Shown here piece by piece: positions 11,134 through 18,414 of a stretch of DNA of 64,000 nt. Numbering within the stretch: position 1 is the first letter of the stretch; every line of letters starts with the position of its first letter. A model generated the notes under the pieces. It was not told where the DNA came from. It did no database searches and was given only the letters and a program-made list of their open reading frames with translations. Source of the DNA: Symsagittifera roscoffensis. Taxonomy: Eukaryota > Xenacoelomorpha > Acoela > Convolutidae. Made by a program: the position numbers and the translations under genes. The stretch is taken from the NCBI RefSeq assembly GCF_963678635.1, contig NC_087062.1:24818177-24882176 (forward strand), in the 5' to 3' direction.

Positions 11134-11578
11134 AATGCTGATGGTGCAATATAGAGGTAACCAGAGCCAATATTTTGCTAACAGTTTACGAAAATTAACT
11201 AACGTTCAAGTGATTTTTACCACAAGAACACTAGAATCATGTTTACCATCACTGAAGTCAGCATTTTCTAATGACCTCAAGTCAAGAGTGGTTTATAAAC
11301 TGTCATGTAGTGGATGCACTTCCACCTATGTCTTACAAACTGTTCTACATTTGACCACTAGAATTGAGGAACATAAGAAAGCAGACTCACCGGTAGGCCT
11401 CCACTTTCAGCAATGCCAACTTGAGGGAAATAGCGCAGATCTTAGTTGGGAATTTATAGATAGGTCAAACAACCAAACAAAATTGCTAACACTAGAGGCA
11501 ATGCATATCAGGAAAGAGAAACCGGGCTTGAACACGCGCGATGAGTTTAGGAGTAGGGAGTTAACACTGAAAATTTAG
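11134..11578 (+). pseudogene. Penelope-like element remnant: GIY-YIG endonuclease C-terminus
   Basis: About 148 codons are open on the plus strand and end at 11,576-11,578. The pattern VIFTTRTLESCLPSLKS...VVYKLSCSGCTSTYVLQTV...LTTRIEEHK matches the GIY-YIG nuclease found at the C-terminus of Penelope-like retroelements, including the Cys pair between the two halves. The second motif reads YVLQT where the family normally has YVGQT or YIGQT, so a conserved Gly is lost. The upstream coding part is cut off exactly where the LTR of element A begins, so A probably inserted into this older element. The apparent start Met lies within the LTR and is accidental. Confidence 0.65.
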
Positions 11579-11584
11579 TCCCAA

Positions 11585-12095
11585 AAACAAAAGTAATATA
11601 ATGAATAGTAGTAGCCCTGTTTTTAGGAGGGAGTGCAGCCAGTATTTAGACAGCCGCGTATTCGTACTCGTCAGTATTTAGACAAATACTGTATGAACCA
11701 ATCAGAATGGAGAAAAAACATCAATAATCCAAAATAAATAATAATTATTTATTAATTTCTTTGTCTCCTTTCTGATTGGTTGAAACAGTATTTGTCTAAA
11801 TACTGACCAGTGTGAATACGTGGTTATCTAAATACTGATATGTAACCTTTTAGGAGTGACCTCGTGGTCTGAGGATACTGAGACTCAGCCATGAGCTCAC
11901 TATTTTTGCATATAATTAATTTAATTTGAGCGTTCTGGTCGAAGCTGGAAAGCAGTAACGTTTTGTCGACCGGATGTTAGGAAAACCACCAAAAAAACTG
12001 GCTTTGGCAGAGGCGGTGAAAAGCATGTAGAGCTGTGTTTAGACGCTAGCCAGTCGTTTTAGAATCTAGCTTTATTTTCCGTCGATATTCTTCAA
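11585..12095 (+). repeat. Inverted fragment related to the B LTR (fragment C), split by a MITE
   Basis: The plus strand here resembles the minus strand of the B LTR: AATAGTAGTAGCCCTGTTTTTAGG, then after the MITE AGGAGTGACCTCGTGGTCTG, GAGACTCAGCCATGAGCTCAC, AAAGCATG and CCGTCGATAT. Identity is clearly lower than between the two B LTRs, so it is an older copy in opposite orientation. It starts directly after the stop of the Penelope-type frame. Its likely far end is the short fragment at 35,781-35,799. Confidence 0.65.
11630..11847. mobile_element. MITE-1 (218 bp) with 9-bp target duplication
   Basis: Terminal inverted repeats of about 65-70 bp: left CAGTATTTAGACAGCCGCGT...CAGTATTTAGACAAATACTG...AACCAATCAGAA, right its complement with few changes. 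The insertion interrupts LTR fragment C. The 9-bp word TTTTAGGAG flanks it at 11,621-11,629 and 11,848-11,856, and it is present once at the same place in the intact LTR. It has no coding capacity. A 9-bp duplication fits Mutator-like transposons; 8 bp would suggest hAT. Confidence 0.7.
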
Positions 12096-12116
12096 ATTCT
12101 TCCCTTGTCTCTTTAG

Positions 12117-12296
12117 CAAGAAATGCATGTACTACTTTTGTTCGCGAACATTCTAAGAGGAAAGACCGACCTGGAATGGTGGCGATTTATAGAAATCACT
12201 GAATCAAATCGACCGAAAACAACAAGACGTTTCAACGCGAAGAACTTTCGATTTGATAAATGCGAATCTGATTTCTGGCAACGCGCCTGCAGCCTG
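12117..12296 (+). pseudogene. Left half of a small reading frame interrupted by element B
   Basis: Open frame beginning at the ATG at 12,123 (preceded by TAG at 12,114), rich in Trp, Arg and Phe (DLEWWRFIEITESNRPKT). It is cut by the B LTR after codon AGC CTG. The frame resumes in phase at 35,500 (CTG ACA AAC) on the other side of B and stops at 35,688. I do not recognise the protein, of about 119 residues if continuous. It sits between the inner and outer parts of LTR fragment C, so it could be an insertion into that LTR. A pyrimidine-rich TTGTCTCTTTAG precedes it, so an exon is also possible. Confidence 0.45.
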
Positions 12297-13216
12297 TGTA
12301 ACATTCGCCCGGAAGATACATATCGACGGAAGACAAAACTAAGTCTTAAGACGACTGGCTAACGTCTAAACAGAGCTTTGCATGCTTTTCACCGTCTCTG
12401 CCAAGCCAGTACTTTTCGGTGGTCTTTCTAACATCGGGTCGACAAAAACGTTACTGCTTTCGGCTTCGGTCAAAACACTCAAATTAACTAGATTACATGC
12501 AGATATAGTGAGCTCATGGCTGGGTCTCAGTATCCCCAGACCACGAGGTCACTCCTAAAAACAGGGCTACTACTTATCATATTACTATTGTTTTTGTTCA
12601 GTAGATAAAAATCATCATCTCCATCGAAGATGGATCAACCCTTTCCTCCAACTCCTAGCTTCTCATCTTTATCAAAATGAATCTAGATATCAATTAAATT
12701 CAAGTCAGGACATGACAGGAAGCTAAAAGTTTACGTAACAGGATAAAAGTTTTAGTTCCTTTACCCTTCCGGATTGATGAACCCGCTGGATCAAGCTCGT
12801 TAATCCTGATTTCCCCTTAATCCGGAAGGCTGTCCTCCACCCTTCACCGTTGTCTGCAACGGCCCTGCAACTATTGTAGCAGTACAATAGTTGCAACTCG
12901 GAGTGTTCTCTGTTACTCTGTAACTCGCTGTCGTTTTTCAATCTCAATTCCGTAGTTGTTGTTAGCGCAGCTAATGTTGTTCTCTTTTTCTTTTCTTGTT
13001 TTAGCCAAAATGGCCGTTTCTGACGTTTCTCAGAAAAATGACGTCATTAATCGAATTTTTGAAATTTTAAAATACCAGAATATTCCAGTCCTCACCGTTT
13101 GGCCAATCGTTCCAATAACGTTCTTAATTCTTAATAATCACCAATCCGGAAGGCTCGCTGCTAAAAATTCGAATTCTGCAGAGATTACATTTTTCACATT
13201 CTGGTCGAATGTCACA
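12297..13216 (-). repeat. Element B 3' LTR (920 bp)
   Basis: Direct copy of 34,572-35,499. Begins TGTAACATTCGCC and ends GTCGAATGTCACA, giving an 11-bp imperfect terminal inverted repeat (TGTAACATTCG / TGTGACATTCG). About 1.1 percent divergence from the 5' LTR indicates a fairly recent insertion, unless gene conversion has homogenised them. Any open frames inside it run antisense and are not conserved as proteins. Confidence 0.9.
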
Positions 13217-13230
13217 TACTCCCCGGACAG
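13217..13230 (-). promoter_or_regulatory. Candidate polypurine tract of element B
   Basis: Minus strand CTGTCCGGGGAGTA lies directly against the 3' LTR (TGTGACATT follows). This is the place where the plus-strand primer is cut in LTR elements. The purine run GGGGAG is short. The same word (TTGTCCGGGGAGTC) recurs in pol of A and B. Confidence 0.5.
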
Positions 13231-14139
13231 TCCGGTCAATGTCCTCATTGAATCACGCAATGTTCGTAAAATAGATACAGTGTCATCGAACAGAATTTAC
13301 AAAATGCACGAAATTACTTTTATCTACGTCACATCAACTCACTGCAGAATACAAATGGCATCATACTACATCACTATAGCTTTCAAATTCTCTCATTAAT
13401 CTGCACATTGAGGATATGACTTAAGATAAAACATATTTTCTGACTTCCAATGTCAATGTCCCGATTAAAACTTTTTCTCTTTGATTTAAAAGGTGTTGGT
13501 TTGCAGGACAGTCCTGCCAACCAACAAGCTAAAATTACCCTATTACGCTTTTCCCTTCGGAAATCTTGCTTGTTATTGTCCTGAATACTAAAACTAAGAA
13601 ACTCTGTGGTTAGAAAGAACAATGAAACAATCTCCCTCTTCGAGAGATTACTCAAGCCTTCCATGTCACCACAAAGTGATCAGTTCTCCTAGCTGGTTAA
13701 AAACAGTCATGCAGGCTGGAATATTTAAATATACTCATTCACTTAAGCCTTTCTAAATAAATAGTAAGTGAGTGTCTCTAAAGCCACTTCAACTAAAATC
13801 AAAATGCAAATTTATAAATGCAACAATTTCAAAACTCAACTAACTGTTTCAGTTTTCAATTACAACTTGGTTGCTTGGTTTCTCACTTGAGTTTTTCACA
13901 CACATAAACAATTCTGAGTTTTAACTTTTTTTCATCATCACTCCTTTGTTTTCTTCTTTTTTCGTCGTTTAGAAGTTCTAAAACTTCTAAATTCTTCTAA
14001 TTTCATCTCTTCTTTCGGATATCCGTCAATGTTCCATCTCTTCCTCCTGTGATACTGACTCTGCACTCTCAGTTTCCGTATCTTGTAACATGTCGTTAGC
14101 TATCCTGACGCTGCTGGAAGCCGTCCTCCAACACTTCTG
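13231..14139 (-). other. Element B 3' non-coding region
   Basis: About 0.9 kb between the last stop codon and the polypurine tract. Small open stretches occur on both strands but none has recognisable features. T/C-rich on the plus strand near 13,920-14,040. No other feature seen. Confidence 0.6.
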
Positions 14140-17100
14140 CTATTCCACCCTTTGTTTACAACAAGGTAGGGGATCCACGTTAGATTCTCTGTTCCTGCAG
14201 AAGCTGTTGTGGAGACACAACGTCACGTTTCTCTCCAAATCTTCTTTCAGCATCTCTGCCTTCTCCTTTCCACTACGTTCACTCGTCCTGGAAATTCTTT
14301 TCACAGCGGTGGTCACTGCATTCCGATGAGTCACGAGAGCTCGCTTGAAAGCTCCTGCTCCAATGTCCAGCTGATATTCACTGTACACCCTGCCGTGCTT
14401 CGACATATGCTTTTTCGCATACTCGTACAACCATGCAGTCATGCTAGCTCTGAACCATGGCATCAATCGTTTTCTTGCCCAAATCTTCCTCACTTCCATC
14501 GGAATGTTTAGAACTTTGCACATTGTCTCAAAAAGATCTAAATCTTTTAGACAATCTACCTTCTGCAACTGTCCTCTCGTCGGCGCCTCCTGTCTGTTAT
14601 TTTCTCTCACATTAGCTTCCAGCCATCGTATCGCTATCATAACTCCCACTATCACCATCGTTACGGGCTGTGCTGAATCTGGTAAACCCATGGAGAGCAG
14701 CTCTCCAGAGTCCCAGATCAACATCAGATTACTACGCTTGGGATACCACCAGGTCTGCAGCAAGCAGTGGCAAGGAAACTCGTCATGCGTCAACATGATG
14801 CTCCTCCAATTACGTTTTCCCGAAGCTTCCAGCAATGGTTCCACTTCCATCATCACTCGGTGGACTTCATCATTCTCATCTACTGCATTGTAATCTGTGC
14901 CAGTTGATCCTCTCTGTTTCTGTCTCTCAAAGTCACTGAAGTTCCCACTCACATATCCCATGAACTTCTTTCCTAGTATTGACTCCAATTCTTCTTTGGT
15001 TCTCTCTGGAACTGCTGAGAACATCTTACATAGTAACTCGTAAGACTTTTCAGACATTCTCGCCAATCTCACACACTTCGGCACTGAGAAGGCTTGATCC
15101 ACGATCGTTCTTGTACTCTTCACGTCTACAGCCACGAAATGTACAGGATATCTGCTCTTGCACATTGGAGCCAACGTTGAACCCACCAAATATCGTGCTC
15201 CTGATGGTCTACAATAAGTCTCGCTGTGTCTGATGTTCATTTCTGTCTCGATTGCTTCCCTCCATTTTCCTATATACTTCTGCTCAGTCTGCAGAACTCC
15301 TGGGAATACTTCTACGCTGATCGCTGTGACCATCTCATGTTTCTGTTCTAGATTCAATAGTGACTCTAAATAACCAAACATGCTGTAGAATCCTAGTGCA
15401 GTCACTAGATTCACATCGGTTCCTCCATGGCATTCTGCTATCAGTTCCGTTTCTGTTCTAGCTTTCATCACTACATTTCCAAACAATACCGTCAATTGCT
15501 TGTGTTGTTTCTCCAGGGTCTTCACACAGTCCAAACCTCCACAAACGTGACCCTCCAGTCCACAGACTTCCGCCAGACAGCTACCAGGTTTGACCCAGTC
15601 TTCTGGTCCCCAGCCAGGCAACTCCACTTTATCTTCTCCGTTGCTCTTAGAAGCTGTTATCATCACATTATATATGATGTTGAGGTCACGCAGGTTACAG
15701 TCTGCATTCAATTCCCTCTGTACGTCTTGTGTCGCCCGTAATATTGAGTCAGCGTTGGGACTAGGACACCATGATGGCCTCATCAATTCCCACACTGTCA
15801 TCAAGCTCGTTCTCAGTAATTCATCTGAGAATCCCAACCCAAACTCCACTCTTTTGTCGGATTTTGGTACTGAAGGAGCAGTCACCTCTTCTTCCAAGAC
15901 CAGTCCCAAATTGGCCTGTGGATTGTTAACGCTCTTAATCATTAAAATTCTGGACGTCCAGAATCTTAGCAACACCGCCTGCTCATAATCGAAGAAGCAA
16001 TCGCGTATGTCTTCACTCAGGAAAGGATTGTACGCGATCCCTATGATCCCGAATACATAGCCATACAATTTCTTCTTGATCGGTCCACAGTATTCACTGG
16101 ATTTTGGCAATGCTCCCATAGATTCTTTAGTGAGCCTCAGCTCCTTGTTTGAGAATCTCCTGATTTCGTCTATCTTTTCCATGGGTTCCAACTCCTCAGG
16201 TTCTTTCATGTTCACCCTCATCGGTTTACTTTGCTGCATATCCAGCAGTGCTAGCAAGAATAAGGCTTTCGTTCGCTCATCGCCTTCCCTCAACATTTTA
16301 ACACAAGTGTTTAATGCAGGTACTGAAATCTGCTCTATCAGGAATCGAATGAAACAGAGAGCGTCTCTCCGCTTCGCACACGCTACTGCTGCTCCCTCCT
16401 GGACTATCAGATCCCTCAGGTTCGTCATAAGGAAAACTTTTTCCTCTTTTGACCTCTTCCTTTCTTCTGAGTCATATTCTTCGCGAGTCAGTCCCATCAT
16501 GCACCAGGCGAACCTGAGTTGTAACTCTGTTCTTACGTAAGGTACTGCCACGAGAGCAAGTATCCTTGGCATAGTCCTCATTTCCTCTTCGAAATACCCC
16601 ACCACTACTGCTTTCCACGGAAGGCTCACCAACTGCTCGATCGTTTCCGCCTGTATGTCAGACGACGCCAAAGTCCCGTACGCCTTCTGTTTGAGGGTGG
16701 TGCCTTGCAACATCGTTTCTAGATAACCCTCCATGGCTTTTTCGTCTTCCAGGGCCATTACATACCCTCTAGCCGAGTTTCGGTATTCCAACATCTCCAT
16801 GTATCCACCGGTGGGTTCATCTATCGACACTGTCTCCGACACTGTTAGTCGGTTGTATTCCACTGGTTTTAGTTGTCCTGCGACACTTCCCTTTCCATGA
16901 TTCATGGGAGATGGCTTGAAGTCTCTCATTTTGCTCTCTCCACATTGGCTGAGTATTTCCATTTCTAAGGCTGCTCCAGTCAGAGTACGGTCACTCCTTT
17001 TGGATTTATAACCGGTTGACTTTATCCCCGCCATGAGAATGGGTGGCACCATCGCTATATCAGTTAATATTCTATCTGTGCCAGACAATTGATATTCACC

Positions 17101-18012
17101 TTGCCCCAAATCCATGACCTCCTCAACTCGTTTCCTTTTCGCTGAGTTACTAGCTTTCATCGATATTTCTGAATCCACCTTCGTCTTTCCAACTCTCCTC
17201 GGCATCACTCTGCTGCCTAACTTCATTTTCATCGCATTGATTTTATCAATCACCATTTTTGATCGCATCGTCCCTCTCCTGGTTCTTGACAGATACACCA
17301 CCTCTCCTTCATCGTCCTGCGGTGTCATCTTGATGGGAGAATTCGCTTCACTCTCATCAGTGGCTGAGTCGATCAACAACTCACTCAGTCTCCCTTCACA
17401 CTCATCAAGCTTGTCAAGTACTTCTCTCATCAAGAGTTGATTGAGACCTGTTTTGAGGATGGACTGGGTCCCATAGCTCTGAATCACGGTCCAGACTTCT
17501 TCCATAAACGCCACTCTGTCCAGCTTACATCCCGTCCTACTCTCGTGGTCTCGGTGATGTACTTCCCATTCTTCTTCGGGCAGCGTTCCCAAGAAAGGTA
17601 CTCTGGCTGAGGTCTCTATTCTTCTCCTCCGAGGTGATTCCATAAGGATTCTCTGGTCGTTATTTCTTGAATTGCCAGGAGAGCTGCTCTCCGGCAAATT
17701 CCGTTTCATTTCCATAAAGGCTGACGGAGGCTCCAGTGTCGAGATGCCTTCATCCGCTGGCTCAGTCGTTTCCAACGTGTCTGCATTATTCTCAAGATCA
17801 CTGAAGATATTGAAATCCAGGCTGGATGTTCCTCCTGTCGATGCCCTGTCGTCTTCCCCACCAGCTTGATCTTGTTGCATGGGTTCTTCGGTTTGACGGC
17901 TTCCACCCTGTCCGTCATCTCCTTCTGACTTATCCTTGTTCGAGTTCAATGGTCCTTGTTCGTCATTGTCGGCTCCTTCCTGGAATCTCGGTATGAGCAA
18001 TGTACCGGCCGA
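14140..18012 (-). CDS. Element B cargo ORF 3, main part (1,290 codons, unknown protein)
   Basis: One uninterrupted frame of 1,290 residues follows in the same phase after the TAA that ends the 133-aa frame at 18,013. There is no ATG close to that stop; the first residues are SAGTLLIPRFQEGADN, so the natural start is probably the ATG at 18,414 with the TAA either a nonsense mutation or read through. The first 130 or so residues are acidic and Ser/Gln-rich. The remainder looks globular and helix-rich with many conserved-looking Trp and Cys (WGPEDWVKPGSC, CGLEGHVCGGLDC). A hydrophobic stretch QPVTMVIVGVMIAIRWL is the only membrane-like segment. No envelope, nuclease or polymerase signature was seen, and I do not recognise the family. 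Its length and intactness inside an element with a ruined pol suggest recent selection. Confidence 0.75.
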   Translation of the reverse strand, partial: SAGTLLIPRFQEGADNDEQGPLNSNKDKSEGDDGQGGSRQTEEPMQQDQAGGEDDRASTGGTSSLDFNIFSDLENNADTLETTEPADEGISTLEPPSAFMEMKRNLPESSSPGNSRNNDQRILMESPRRRRIETSARVPFLGTLPEEEWEVHHRDHESRTGCKLDRVAFMEEVWTVIQSYGTQSILKTGLNQLLMREVLDKLDECEGRLSELLIDSATDESEANSPIKMTPQDDEGEVVYLSRTRRGTMRSKMVIDKINAMKMKLGSRVMPRRVGKTKVDSEISMKASNSAKRKRVEEVMDLGQGEYQLSGTDRILTDIAMVPPILMAGIKSTGYKSKRSDRTLTGAALEMEILSQCGESKMRDFKPSPMNHGKGSVAGQLKPVEYNRLTVSETVSIDEPTGGYMEMLEYRNSARGYVMALEDEKAMEGYLETMLQGTTLKQKAYGTLASSDIQAETIEQLVSLPWKAVVVGYFEEEMRTMPRILALVAVPYVRTELQLRFAWCMMGLTREEYDSEERKRSKEEKVFLMTNLRDLIVQEGAAVACAKRRDALCFIRFLIEQISVPALNTCVKMLREGDERTKALFLLALLDMQQSKPMRVNMKEPEELEPMEKIDEIRRFSNKELRLTKESMGALPKSSEYCGPIKKKLYGYVFGIIGIAYNPFLSEDIRDCFFDYEQAVLLRFWTSRILMIKSVNNPQANLGLVLEEEVTAPSVPKSDKRVEFGLGFSDELLRTSLMTVWELMRPSWCPSPNADSILRATQDVQRELNADCNLRDLNIIYNVMITASKSNGEDKVELPGWGPEDWVKPGSCLAEVCGLEGHVCGGLDCVKTLEKQHKQLTVLFGNVVMKARTETELIAECHGGTDVNLVTALGFYSMFGYLESLLNLEQKHEMVTAISVEVFPGVLQTEQKYIGKWREAIETEMNIRHSETYCRPSGARYLVGSTLAPMCKSRYPVHFVAVDVKSTRTIVDQAFSVPKCVRLARMSEKSYELLCKMFSAVPERTKEELESILGKKFMGYVSGNFSDFERQKQRGSTGTDYNAVDENDEVHRVMMEVEPLLEASGKRNWRSIMLTHDEFPCHCLLQTWWYPKRSNLMLIWDSGELLSMGLPDSAQPVTMVIVGVMIAIRWLEANVRENNRQEAPTRGQLQKVDCLKDLDLFETMCKVLNIPMEVRKIWARKRLMPWFRASMTAWLYEYAKKHMSKHGRVYSEYQLDIGAGAFKRALVTHRNAVTTAVKRISRTSERSGKEKAEMLKEDLERNVTLCLHNSFCRNRESNVDPLPCCKQRVE

Positions 18013-18414
18013 TTAATCTTCCTCTTCTCCATGGACCACTTTGAATTCTTTACAGCCGAAGGGTGCTAGGAAAGTTCTCGTCTGCAATTTTCCTCCCACT
18101 TTCATCTCCTGTTTCACACTGGTTAGGATTAATGAGGCTTCAGGCAATTCGGTCCTGCCTCTCATCCTCATCGGAGCTAAACCTAATCCCTTCCATTCCT
18201 CATCAAATCTTCCAGGCTTGGGAGTTGCGGCGTTGCTTATTCGCCTTCTCGTCGCTTGATCCGTGTATGCGAATCGTGTGTACTGTAACACGGCGGCATT
18301 TCTCCCTACAAAGTATGGATCCATCGTTCCCACGAAATTCCCTACTCTCCTTTCATTGGCTTCGAATGCTCCCAATCTAGGAGTCTCTACCACGGAGACT
18401 GCTCCGAGCAACAT
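18013..18414 (-). CDS. Element B cargo ORF 3, N-terminal part (133 aa, ends in TAA in phase with the main part)
   Basis: Starts at the ATG at 18,414 inside the last 38 nt of the upstream 843-aa frame, shifted by one base, and ends at TAA 18,015-18,013. The next codons continue in the same frame for 1,290 residues, so this is most simply the N-terminus of one protein of about 1,423 residues. It is basic in its first two thirds (RRVGNFVG, DQATRRRISN) and ends KVVHGEEED. No domain recognised. The overlap with the upstream gene suggests coupled translation, as at the TGATG junction further upstream. Confidence 0.65.
   Translation of the reverse strand: MLLGAVSVVETPRLGAFEANERRVGNFVGTMDPYFVGRNAAVLQYTRFAYTDQATRRRISNAATPKPGRFDEEWKGLGLAPMRMRGRTELPEASLILTSVKQEMKVGGKLQTRTFLAPFGCKEFKVVHGEEED

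Noticed and set aside
11105-11135. ATG of the GIY-YIG frame as a true start
   Set aside because: It falls inside the LTR of element A, so the frame is a truncated remnant, not a complete gene.
12956-13399. Plus-strand open frame of 147 codons, with a similar one at 35,231-35,503
   Set aside because: Both lie in the LTRs of element B, antisense to its genes, and differ where the LTR ends. The similarity is that of the LTR DNA, not of a protein.
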